From: Streptacidiphilus rugosus AM-16
GTDB lineage: Bacteria; Actinomycetota; Actinomycetes; Streptomycetales; Streptomycetaceae
Assembly: GCF_000744655.1 (NCBI RefSeq)
Contig: NZ_JQMJ01000003.1
Location: 806,001 to 870,000 of the forward strand
Length of the DNA: 64,000 nucleotides
Reading direction: 5' to 3'
Shown piece by piece: positions 27,901-34,953 of this stretch; position 1 is the stretch's first letter; each line of letters starts with the position of its first letter. The notes below the pieces were generated by a model. It was not told the origin of the DNA. It made no database searches and saw nothing but the letters and a program-made list of their open reading frames with translations. A program made the translations under genes and the position numbers.

Positions 27901-27944
27901 CGCCCCTCCCCGTCCCTCCCCGTGCCTCCCCGCCCCTCCCCGTC
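27901..27944 (-). repeat. C-rich 10-bp tandem repeat with G-quadruplex potential
   Basis: Four 10-bp units of the form CG(C/T)(C/G)CCTCCC (27901-27940). The minus strand is a series of GGGG runs separated by 1-5 bases, which could fold as G-quadruplexes. It lies between the Fe-S subunit and SDR genes. Confidence 0.65.
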
Positions 27945-28091
27945 CGGGTGAAGTCGGCGGCCGGAGGACCGCACAGGAGGCCACCGGCGCGGGGATGTTG
28001 CTAGACAGGGCGGTACGGCCGCGTCGACCTTCGCGTCCGACGACCCCTGCGGGCGCACCGCCCCGGCCGACGAGGTGAAGGCAGGCTGACG

Positions 28092-28883
28092 ATGACCACG
28101 ACGGCGGCACAGCAGGGGTACGGGCTGCGGGACAGGTCCTGTCTGGTGACCGGGGCGGCCAGCGGCATCGGCCGCGCCACCGCGTCGCTCCTGGCCCGGC
28201 AGGGCGCCCGGGTGGTCGCCGCCGACCGGGACGCCGCCGGGCTCGCCGGGCTGGTGCAGACCCTGGACGCCGAGGGCCTGGCGCTGACCCGCGTGGAGGG
28301 CGACGTGACGCGTGCGGAGGACGTGCGCCGCATGGTCGACGCCGCGGTCAGGGCCTTCGGCCGACTCGACGTCGCCGTCGCGAACGCGGGCATCCTGCCG
28401 CTCTCCGGTCTGGAGGAGACCAGCCCCGAGGACTGGGACGCCGTCATGGCCGTCGACGGCAGGGGCATGTTCCTCACCTGCAAGTACGCCATCGCCGCCA
28501 TGCAGGCCCAGGAGCGCCCCGGCGGCTCCGTCGTGTGCGTCTCCTCGATCTCCGGCATGGCCGGCCAGGCGCGCCAGGCGGCCTACGGACCCGCCAAGTT
28601 CGTGGCCACCGGCCTGACCAAGCACCTGGCCGTCGAGTGGGCGGCGCGAGGCGTCCGCGTCAACGCGGTCGCCCCCGGCACCATCCGCACCGAACGCGTT
28701 CTCCGCCTCGACGACGAGCCCGGCGGCCCCGAGTACCTCCGGGAGGTCACCGGCGCCCACCCCATGGCCCGCCTGGGCGAGCCCGAGGAGGTCGCCCACG
28801 CCATCGCCTTCCTGGCCTCCGACGCGGCCTCGTTCATCACCGGTGCCGTGCTTCCCGTCGACGGCGGCTACCTGGCGCAGTGA
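28092..28883 (+). CDS. SDR-family oxidoreductase
   Basis: A 263-residue classical short-chain dehydrogenase: TGAASGIGRA nucleotide loop (about residues 19-28), ADRD for cofactor choice, NAGI, the catalytic serine in VSSISG and YGPAK (YxxxK), then an end LPVDGGYLAQ. The AADRD loop suggests NAD(H). The substrate cannot be read from sequence. It lies 222 bp downstream of the molybdenum hydroxylase genes and could act in the same pathway, but no operon is proven. Confidence 0.93.
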   Translation: MTTTAAQQGYGLRDRSCLVTGAASGIGRATASLLARQGARVVAADRDAAGLAGLVQTLDAEGLALTRVEGDVTRAEDVRRMVDAAVRAFGRLDVAVANAGILPLSGLEETSPEDWDAVMAVDGRGMFLTCKYAIAAMQAQERPGGSVVCVSSISGMAGQARQAAYGPAKFVATGLTKHLAVEWAARGVRVNAVAPGTIRTERVLRLDDEPGGPEYLREVTGAHPMARLGEPEEVAHAIAFLASDAASFITGAVLPVDGGYLAQ

Positions 28884-28997
28884 CGCGCCGCGGGCGGCAC
28901 GCGTCGGGCGCTGCGGGGAGACCGGGTCGGACCGCGGTCGGGCGATCTTGCCCCGCATCGCCGTTGGGCGTCCGTGCCGGGTCGTAGGCTGGCGGGT

Positions 28998-29498
28998 ATG
29001 GCGAAGAGTGGCGTGTCCGTGAAGGCCGGGGCTGCTGGTGGGCCGGGGTTCAAGAAGGCGAAGGTGCCCGCGACGCACACCGGGTTGGTGCGGCAGGCGC
29101 GGAAGATCAACCGGGCGCTGGCGGAGGTGTACCCGTACGCGCATCCGGAGCTGGACTTCGAGAACCCCTTCCAACTGCTGGTCGCGACGGTGCTGTCCGC
29201 TCAGACGACGGATCTCCGGGTGAACCAGACGACGCCGGCGCTGTTCGCGAAGTACCCGACGCCCGAGGACATGGCGTCCGCCGCCCCCGAGGAACTGGAG
29301 GAGATCCTCCGCCCGACCGGGTTCTTCCGGGCCAAGTCGAAGGCGGTGCTCGGACTCTCCGCAGCCCTGCGGGACGACTTCGGCGGGGAGGTCCCCGGGC
29401 GGCTGGAGGACTTGGTCACCCTGCCGGGCGTCGGCAGGAAGACCGCCAACGTCGTGCTCGGCAACGCCTTCGGCTTCGCCAGCATGACAGCTGCCTGA
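28998..29498 (+). pseudogene. nth: Endonuclease III 5' fragment (native nth interrupted by the island)
   Basis: The first 159 residues of endonuclease III, from MAKSGVSV to [14 protein letters not shown], then unrelated FGFASMTAA and a stop. It is about 84% identical to the same part of the full nth at 34045, including the promoter-proximal GGGTCGTAGGCT. The helix-hairpin-helix is present but the catalytic Asp region and the 4Fe-4S cysteines are missing, so it cannot work. High GC and GC-rich flanks suggest this is the host's original nth start, cut off by insertion of the ~5 kb island. TAGGCT lies 7 bp before the ATG, indicating a leaderless transcript. Confidence 0.85.
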
Positions 29499-29627
29499 GC
29501 ACGGGCAACTGTCCGCGCTGTCGTTCTTGATTGCGGAGAACCTTCGGCGGGACCTGCCAACAAGAGTGGCGATCCAGCTCGGATGCTTGATAGTTGAGAG
29601 CACTCAGGTGCTCGAAGGCGCGGCGTC

Positions 29628-30422
29628 CTAGAGTGTGGGTGAGTTCCTCCACGCCTTGGCCGCGAGGGCACCTGCCGTTGTGTCCTTGAGCCGCCGTGCC
29701 CAATCTGCGTCGTCCATAGCTCTTGACCACCGGAACTGGCCCTGGAGTTGTAGGTGATCGGACAGTCCGTGCGTTGTGAGAATCGCCATCTGCAGGAGCA
29801 CACTTAGCGCGTTGGATGCATGGTGCGAGTGGATCGAGATCTTGCCGCCGGGAGTCAGTGTGACGATCCCAGGGAATCCAGAGCTGCTCTGAGATTTGTC
29901 CTGGTGTGCAAAGCCGTGACGAGCACTCACCATGGCGTTGAGGAACTTGGACGTGTCCCGTCCGGTGTATCGGTGGACGGGGCCGCGCCAGTTGCTACCT
30001 GGCCCGAGTTCCGAGGGCGATACTTCGACAGCCCACTCCCAGTTGGCAGTTGGATCGAACCGGAAGAAGGTCCAAAACATCTTGCGCAGGTTCTCGGGGG
30101 TTGGCGTCTGAACCATCCCGCCCCCTCCGGTGATCTTGTACCAGGCCGTCGGCGGATTTGCCTGCGGGTCCAGGGCCTGGGCTGTGACTGCTAGGTCTTC
30201 GCTGAACGCTTCCAGCGCCCCGACGGTGGCGACTACTGCGGCACGGTTGAGCGACGGGTGCTTTACCCCAGGGTTTCCGGCGCCAGTCTTGCCCTGAGCC
30301 CGCCGGGCTTCAGCGGTCTGTCCGAGCAACTCTAGGAGCACCTGCTCGATGTTGTGCCCGTCGCGCATGTAGTCGATCAGGTTGTCCAGGGGAGCCTGGA
30401 GAGGATGAAGCCTAGATGGCAC
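29628..30422 (-). CDS. HEPN-domain protein, candidate RNase effector
   Basis: A 264-residue protein. I do not recognise a named family, but it has the HEPN layout: an N-terminal helical region (NRAAVVATVGALEAFSEDL near 59-77) and the motif R168-HGFA-H173 in MVSARHGFAHQ, matching the R-x4-H active site of RNase HEPN proteins and resembling the RiboL-PSP-HEPN group. No membrane segment. The GTG start at 30422 follows AGAAGG; the upstream open frame is low-complexity and rejected. It is the last gene of the island, 390 bp beyond DUF6527, possibly with its own promoter. A role as toxic effector is inferred. Confidence 0.6.
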   Translation of the reverse strand: MPSRLHPLQAPLDNLIDYMRDGHNIEQVLLELLGQTAEARRAQGKTGAGNPGVKHPSLNRAAVVATVGALEAFSEDLAVTAQALDPQANPPTAWYKITGGGGMVQTPTPENLRKMFWTFFRFDPTANWEWAVEVSPSELGPGSNWRGPVHRYTGRDTSKFLNAMVSARHGFAHQDKSQSSSGFPGIVTLTPGGKISIHSHHASNALSVLLQMAILTTHGLSDHLQLQGQFRWSRAMDDADWARRLKDTTAGALAAKAWRNSPTL

Positions 30423-30812
30423 TACATGCACCCTTCTAGAGGCGGGGGCCGCTTGCCCGGGAGGTGCCAAGGTACCGTCATGGGCTGGTGGTTGGGAGGT
30501 GATGGTTCGTGGGGCCTCGGCTCCCGTGACGTCCGACTGCCTCCGGGATGTGGGCTCTCGCACAGCGCGCTGCTCAGAGCGGCGGTGGTAAGGAGGCACC
30601 TGGCGCGGGTGTTGCGTACAAGCGCAGGCTTGAAAGGCCGACGGACGGCCCGACGTTTGGGTCGAGCGTGACGAAGGACGAGGACGGAACGGGCAGGCTC
30701 GTGGATGGGTCCGGTTGCTAGCCGTAAGCCCGCCGCGCTGACCTGGGCGGGAGCGCGGTTGGATGGGTGCAGGGTGGCCCCCCGGACATCGGGCGCAGGC
30801 CACCCCTCTGCC
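30423..30812 (-). other. Gap between DUF6527 and HEPN genes
   Basis: These 390 bp contain the hairpin at 30772-30805 and a small palindrome CAAGC-GCAG-GCTTG near 30620. Reading frames here are Arg/Pro/Ser-rich and look non-coding. It may hold a separate promoter for the HEPN gene, but I see no convincing -35/-10 pair. Confidence 0.5.
30772..30805 (-). terminator. Possible terminator after DUF6527
   Basis: Perfect 8-bp inverted repeat GGGTGGCC (30772-30779) and GGCCACCC (30798-30805) with an 18-nt loop, starting 8 bp beyond the DUF6527 stop on the minus strand. No T-run. Confidence 0.45.
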
Positions 30813-31214
30813 TCAGCCGCCTTGGCCTCGCACCCGACGGTAGAGCCGGTCGAGCCGGCCGTAACGACTCTCGCCGAGTTGCTGCTGAAGGACCTTGCGG
30901 TCGCGTTCGCGGTTGACGTCGATCTCGTGTGCCGTGTAACGGCGACTCCAAAGCACCTTTCCTTGGGTGATCCAGTAGTGGGACCGGCAACGCAAACCCC
31001 AGTTCCCTATGGACGGCATGAGTGACACGGTTTCGCCGTCGTAGGTGAGTGCCCACTGCGCGGGATTCAGCGGGGTGACGACCTCTTCCCCACAGCCGCA
31101 TGCGCACAAGTGCCCGCAGGTGGAGTATGGGATCGATACGTAGAGAACCCCGGTGTCCATGACCGGCGGGAAGGTGTCAACGAACTGCGGACGGAGGAAG
31201 TTGACGGCCTTCAC
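30813..31214 (-). CDS. DUF6527-family zinc-binding protein
   Basis: A 133-residue protein with a dense cysteine cluster, C33-GHL-C37-A-C39-G-C41-G, and a later C76-RSH79-YWI, forming a likely zinc site. The block VVTPLNPAQWALTYDG, then LMPSIGNWGLRC and SHYWI matches, from memory, DUF6527, a family that accompanies multi-ubiquitin/ThiF systems in bacteria. The GTG start overlaps the E1-like stop by 4 bp (GTGA), so translation is coupled. Role unknown; it may be a zinc adaptor or ligase-like factor. Confidence 0.8.
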   Translation of the reverse strand: MKAVNFLRPQFVDTFPPVMDTGVLYVSIPYSTCGHLCACGCGEEVVTPLNPAQWALTYDGETVSLMPSIGNWGLRCRSHYWITQGKVLWSRRYTAHEIDVNRERDRKVLQQQLGESRYGRLDRLYRRVRGQGG

Positions 31215-32380
31215 GGCAGGTCCTCGCTGGCGATTTCGTTGGTGATCAGCGAGAAGGTTGAGAACGCCTCCTCCGTTGCATCGGCGTAGACGCCCAGGTA
31301 TCGCTTCCAACGTACAACTGCGAGTATCGCGTTGAGCGCGTTCAAGTCGGCGGTCTGGATGTTGCGGTCGTAGTCGTCGCGCTCCGGGGCAGGGGCCGGT
31401 ATCCGGCTGCGAGCCTGTGCCCGGCGCCCCGACAGCATGGTGGAGACTCGCAGCAGGCCGGTCAGTTGGCCGTCGACTTCCTCCACGCCCAGGCCGACGT
31501 CGATGTACGCCACGTCTCGGGCGTCCAACCAGTTCATGATGGCCACCTTGCTCAGAGCGTCGTCTGAGGCGAGGAACACGAACGTCGCACCTGCGAGCAC
31601 GCCGAGGTTTTCCTCATCGAGGAACTCCTCGCACGTCGTGATGCCCCGATGCATCTGGGAGTAGATCGAGGCGAAATAGGACGCCTTGTTCGGTCGGCCA
31701 CGCAGGATCTCCAGCGAAGCCGCACCCGGCGCACGGAAGGCGTTGTGGTTGTCGAAATGGTCGCCGTCGATGAGAAGGATCGAGTCAACCTCGGTCTTGG
31801 CGACCTGATCGAGGATGTAGCCGCCGGTGCCGCCGAGCCCAACGATCGCGATCCGGTGTCCTCGGAAGCGGCGGTTGATCGCCGCGAGTCCTGCCCGCGA
31901 CGTCGCGGTGTCCCGATAGACGAACGGGGAATCGTCCTCGATCTCCTGCCAGGCCGCGCCCGGCGTGGCTGTGACCGTCGGGTCCACCGCCTGTGCCTGG
32001 TCGGCGATCATCCGGGTGTAGGCCGTCACCTTCGAGTACTGGTCCGGATACCCCGACGGGCCGGGCTTGGACGACAGCATGAACTCCGCCCGCAGACCCT
32101 CGCCGATCACCCGGGTCTCGGCGTTGGCCATGGGGAGTCGCCGACCGTGCTCGTCGCAGGGTGCCGAGTCGCCGAACCAAATGCGGTGGTCGGTGTCCGA
32201 CACCACCCGGTCACCGCTGACCGTCACCGGATAGGCGAGGAAGCCGTAGCGGACCTCCCGCTCATCGGTGACGTAGGGGATGCGCCTGACGATGAGGTGC
32301 CCTGCCTGCACGACGACGTCGTACCCGTCGTCGAGCAGGCGGGACAGGTCAGGGTCACGAACGAGAGGTGCGGAGGACAT
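31211..32380 (-). CDS. E1-like ThiF adenylyltransferase with E2-like N-terminal domain
   Basis: A 389-residue protein. Residues 175-310 are the ThiF/E1 adenylation domain: Rossmann loop IVGLGGTGGYIL (179-190), acidic LLIDGDHFD (202-210), K232 in NKASYF and ASDDALSK (271-278). Residues 1-150 resemble DUF6791, an E2-like domain; C75 in FGDSAPCDEHG is the best candidate catalytic cysteine. Only one other Cys (C250) exists, so there is no classical E1 catalytic cysteine or zinc knuckle. It would adenylate the C-terminus of the small ubiquitin-like protein encoded just upstream, whose gene it overlaps by 26 bp. Confidence 0.85.
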   Translation of the reverse strand: MSSAPLVRDPDLSRLLDDGYDVVVQAGHLIVRRIPYVTDEREVRYGFLAYPVTVSGDRVVSDTDHRIWFGDSAPCDEHGRRLPMANAETRVIGEGLRAEFMLSSKPGPSGYPDQYSKVTAYTRMIADQAQAVDPTVTATPGAAWQEIEDDSPFVYRDTATSRAGLAAINRRFRGHRIAIVGLGGTGGYILDQVAKTEVDSILLIDGDHFDNHNAFRAPGAASLEILRGRPNKASYFASIYSQMHRGITTCEEFLDEENLGVLAGATFVFLASDDALSKVAIMNWLDARDVAYIDVGLGVEEVDGQLTGLLRVSTMLSGRRAQARSRIPAPAPERDDYDRNIQTADLNALNAILAVVRWKRYLGVYADATEEAFSTFSLITNEIASEDLP

Positions 32381-32615
32381 CGAAGACCATCCCGTTCTTC
32401 ACAATGACGCTGTGGCCGGCCGTGAGACTGCCCGAACCGTGTCCGTCCTGGCCGCGGCTGTACCGGACGGTGTACGTGTCCTGGTCCGTCGGCGGCTGGC
32501 CGGGGTAGGCGAGCTCGACGACCTGCTCGAAGGTGATGGCTCGCTCGCTCCAGGTGTGCGGGCGGGCGTTGACGATGATCGCGACGGACGGGTGCTCGTG
32601 GTCGCTCTGAGGCAT
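32355..32615 (-). CDS. Ubiquitin-like protein (multiubiquitin family, single domain)
   Basis: An 86-residue beta-grasp protein: VAIIVNARPHTWSERAITFE, VVELAYPG, DTYTVRYSRG, GSLTAGHSVIVKNGMVFDV. This matches the Multi_ubiq family pattern, here as one unit instead of several. The C-terminus ends VLRTSRS rather than Gly-Gly, so conjugation would need a different end or processing. The ATG follows AGGAG. It heads the operon with the E1-like and DUF6527 genes, with a ~180-nt leader from the operator at 32797. The leader contains a possible 27-codon reading frame (32643-32726) without a ribosome site. Confidence 0.8.
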   Translation of the reverse strand: MPQSDHEHPSVAIIVNARPHTWSERAITFEQVVELAYPGQPPTDQDTYTVRYSRGQDGHGSGSLTAGHSVIVKNGMVFDVLRTSRS

Positions 32616-32796
32616 CTGATGACTCCTGCGGGGATTCGAGTGTCAGCGGTCGCCAGGGGTGACGTATGCCTGACGCGCTGGCGCCTTGTTCGGACGGGGA
32701 TCGCTCGGGTGGCATCCGGGGCTCATGTGGCTGATGAGTCGGAACGCCTGGTTCCAGGAAACGACTCGGAGTGCGTGTGATACAAGCCCTTTGAGG

Positions 32797-32811
32797 GACA
32801 GTTTAGCTGTC
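32797..32811 (-). promoter_or_regulatory. Operator/promoter of the ubiquitin-like operon
   Basis: GACAG-TTTAG-CTGTC, matching 13 of 15 bases of the operator in front of the XRE gene (33782-33796). On the minus strand its centre holds TAAACT, a -10-like box (TANNNT) at the same offset as GATACT in the XRE operator. Repressor binding here would block the -10 box. Confidence 0.65.
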
Positions 32812-32820
32812 GTAGATTCC

Positions 32821-32847
32821 TACAAAGAAGGCCCGCCTGGGCGGGCC
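32821..32847 (-). terminator. Rho-independent terminator after ImmA/IrrE
   Basis: On the minus strand GGCCCGC-CCAG-GCGGGCC is followed by TTCTTTGT. It lies 18 bp after the peptidase stop and separates the XRE/ImmA transcript from the ubiquitin-like operon. Confidence 0.75.
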
Positions 32848-32864
32848 CCTCTGTGTGTTGGTGT

Positions 32865-33383
32865 TCAGCTGGGGTCGGAGATGATGCCCAGGTTCATGAG
32901 TCGGTAGTTCATAGCTGTCTGGCTCACCGAGAAGCGCTTGGCGAGCTTCGCGACGAGTTCCTCAGAAGTGGTGACGTGCATGTCGCGAACGGCCCGTCGC
33001 ACCATCTGTTCTGGGGCGAGGAGTGCTGCGGCGAAGCGGTTGGCTTCGATCTCCTCGCGGTCCGTCGCGGCGCTTGAGACGGCATCTCGCAGATTGACAC
33101 GGGTCTGAGTGTCGAGGATCAGCGGTCGGCCCCGGTGGAGCAGCAGATGTCCGAGCTCATGGGCGATAGTGAAGCGCTGTCGGGCCGCAGGGTGGGCCTC
33201 GTTGACGCCGATGACCTTCTGCTCGTCGCCTCGGCGGACCAGCATGCCCGACACGTCGTTCTGCATGTCTTGGTAAACGACCAGCACCCCTAGGCGCTTG
33301 GCCAACTCTTCAGGCTCAATCGGCGGTTCTTCGACTCCGAAACGGCGGAGCAGGCTCTGAGCCTCGACGTCAGCTCTGGCCAT
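32865..33383 (-). CDS. ImmA/IrrE-family metallopeptidase
   Basis: A 172-residue protein with the zinc motif H75-E76-L-G-H79 (FTIAHELGHLLLH) and a downstream Glu in REEIEANRFAAALLAP, the hallmark of ImmA/IrrE peptidases. Family members cut a partner XRE repressor after a stress signal. The ATG at 33383 follows AAGGGA and overlaps the XRE stop by 14 bp, so the pair is one transcription unit. Here it most likely cuts the XRE repressor to release the ubiquitin-like operon. Confidence 0.92.
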   Translation of the reverse strand: MARADVEAQSLLRRFGVEEPPIEPEELAKRLGVLVVYQDMQNDVSGMLVRRGDEQKVIGVNEAHPAARQRFTIAHELGHLLLHRGRPLILDTQTRVNLRDAVSSAATDREEIEANRFAAALLAPEQMVRRAVRDMHVTTSEELVAKLAKRFSVSQTAMNYRLMNLGIISDPS

Positions 33384-33768
33384 CGCGTTTCCCTTGTTCC
33401 TCTGCCGCGGACATAACGGACTGGACAGCGTCTGCCCAGCCGCCCGGTAGATCACTCAACGGCCCGGAGGCCTGCTCGTCTGCTGCGGACATGACGGATT
33501 GGACGGCATCTGCCCAGGCCTCCGGCAAGCCTGCGGTCGGTCCCGTCTCCACAAGCGGTGGGAGCAGGTCAGCCGGAGCTACGGACAGCGCCTCCGCCAG
33601 TAGCGCCAGTCGGTACGGTGGAGGCGCTTGAGCCCCTGACTCAATATTGGTGATCGAGCCGCGGGTCAGTCCGGCTCGCCGAGCCAGGTGCTCCTGGGTC
33701 AGCGAAACTCGCAGCCGGGCGGCGCGCACGCGGGCTCCAAGGCCCTCGTTGAAGGTCTTCTCGTCCAC
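33370..33768 (-). CDS. XRE-family repressor with duplicated C-terminal motif
   Basis: A 132-residue protein with an N-terminal XRE HTH (ARVRAARLRVSLTQEHLAR, then GLTRGSITNIESGAQAPP). The tail holds a 19-residue motif twice: LPEAWADAVQSVMSAADEQ (81-99) and LPGGWADAVQSVMSAAEEQ (107-125), 16 of 19 identical. This tail is a candidate dimerisation or peptidase-cleavage region. The GTG at 33768 follows GGGAG; longer frames run into the operator. It is followed by the overlapping ImmA/IrrE gene and has a perfect palindrome at its promoter. Confidence 0.88.
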   Translation of the reverse strand: MDEKTFNEGLGARVRAARLRVSLTQEHLARRAGLTRGSITNIESGAQAPPPYRLALLAEALSVAPADLLPPLVETGPTAGLPEAWADAVQSVMSAADEQASGPLSDLPGGWADAVQSVMSAAEEQGKRDGQS

Positions 33769-33778
33769 GCTGCTCCCG

Positions 33779-33799
33779 GATGACAGTATCGCTGTCATC
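33779..33799 (-). promoter_or_regulatory. Autoregulatory operator of the XRE gene
   Basis: Perfect palindrome GATGACAG-TATCG-CTGTCATC, 10 bp upstream of the XRE GTG. Its core GACAG-N5-CTGTC recurs at 32797. On the minus strand GATACT in the centre resembles a -10 box. Confidence 0.75.
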
Positions 33800-34044
33800 C
33801 AACCTAATGCACACCGCCGCGCGAGAGCCATGCCCCTGCCTGCCAATGGTGAAGGGTCCCCATTTCGGTCTTCTTGTTTCCGGTCCAGGCCGATGGCTCA
33901 GAACTCAGCGAACGCGAGGAGCACCGGGCCGCTGGGTCGGGAGTGGGTGCTGTGCACCCTGCAGGCTCAGTCGATGAGCGCTGCCCGATCGGTAAACGCC
34001 GCGACCTGGCCAAGCGTGACAGGGTCGGGTCGTAGGCTCTCGGT

Positions 34045-34953
34045 ATGGCGAAGAGTGGCGTGTCCGTGACCGCTGGTGCTGCCGGTGGGCCGGGGTTCAA
34101 GAAGGCAGCGTTCCCGAAGACGCACATCGCAAAGGTGCGGCAGGCGCGGAGGATCAACCGGGCGTTGGCGGAGGTGTACCCATACGCGCATCCGGAGTTG
34201 GACTTCGAGTCGCCGTTCGAGTTGCTGGTGGCGACGGTGCTGTCGGCGCAGACGACGGACCTGCGGGTGAACCAGACGACGCCGGCGCTGTTCGCCAAGT
34301 ACCCGACGCCCGAGGCGATGGCGGACGCCGATCCGGAGGTGCTGGAGGAGCTGATCCGGCCGACGGGGTTCTTCCGGAACAAGGCGAAGTCGTTGCTGGG
34401 GCTGTCGAAGTCGCTGCGGGACGACTTCGGGGGTGAGGTGCCGAAGACGCTGGAGGAGATGGTCACGCTGCCCGGCGTGGGGCGGAAGACGGCCAACGTC
34501 GTCCTCGGAAACGCACGTGATCCTAAAACGGGAGAACCTTTCGGCGTGCCGGGCATCACCGTCGACACCCACTTCGGCCGGCTCGCCCGGCGGTTCGGGT
34601 GGACCGAGTCCGACGACCCGGTCAAGGTCGAGCAGGAGGTCGGCGCGCTGGTCGAGAAGAGCGAGTGGACCATGCTCTCGCACCGCGTCGTCTTCCACGG
34701 CCGCCGGATCTGCCACGCCCGCAAGCCGGCCTGCGGAGCCTGCCCGATCGCGCCGCTTTGCCCCTCCTACGGAGAGGGCGAGACGGATCCGGTGAAGGCG
34801 GAGAAGCTGCTCAAGTACGAGAAGGGCGGGCAGCCCGGTCAACGCCTGCAGCCGCCCGCCGACTACCCCGGCGAGGCCGCGGCACGCGCGGCCTCCACCG
34901 GCGGGGTCGGACCGGACGCCGCCGACGTGGACCGGGCCGGAGCGGCCGGGTGA
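34045..34953 (+). CDS. nth: Endonuclease III, full copy with island-derived 5' part
   Basis: A 302-residue DNA glycosylase/AP lyase for oxidised pyrimidines. The helix-hairpin-helix is [14 protein letters not shown], the catalytic Asp is in [10 protein letters not shown], and the 4Fe-4S cysteines are in [18 protein letters not shown]. It has an unusual 8-residue insertion RDPKTGEP between GNA and FGVPG, exactly where the truncated left copy diverges. I infer a hybrid: 5' part supplied by the island, 3' part native. TAGGCT sits 6 bp before the ATG, so the mRNA is leaderless. The stop overlaps the next gene (GTGA). Confidence 0.92.
   Translation: MAKSGVSVTAGAAGGPGFKKAAFPKTHIAKVRQARRINRALAEVYPYAHPELDFESPFELLVATVLSAQTTDLRVNQTTPALFAKYPTPEAMADADPEVLEELIRPTGFFRNKAKSLLGLSKSLRDDFGGEVPKTLEEMVTLPGVGRKTANVVLGNARDPKTGEPFGVPGITVDTHFGRLARRFGWTESDDPVKVEQEVGALVEKSEWTMLSHRVVFHGRRICHARKPACGACPIAPLCPSYGEGETDPVKAEKLLKYEKGGQPGQRLQPPADYPGEAAARAASTGGVGPDAADVDRAGAAG

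Larger units (their letters stand above)
29467..34546. mobile_element. Putative integrated defence island inside nth
   Basis: A ~5 kb block flanked by two nth 5' copies and visibly lower in GC than its surroundings. The left edge is where the truncated nth diverges (CCTTCGGC at 29467-29474). The right edge is in the full nth, where an extra RDPKTGEP precedes [24 protein letters not shown] (29535-29549) and GGAGAACCTTTCGGCG (34531-34546) match except for one T and may be attachment cores. It carries a ubiquitin-like system, an XRE/ImmA switch and a HEPN protein, all on the minus strand, plus a replacement nth 5' end. No integrase or transposase is present, so it would be non-autonomous or decayed. 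Confidence 0.65.

Noticed and set aside
30423-30803. Extended N-terminus for the HEPN protein
   Set aside because: The upstream 127 codons are Arg/Pro/Ser-rich with no ribosome site; a GTG with AGAAGG lies at the start of the structured part.
29467-34546. Type of element: insertion sequence or autonomous integrative element
   Set aside because: No transposase, integrase, terminal inverted repeats or replication gene found in any frame.
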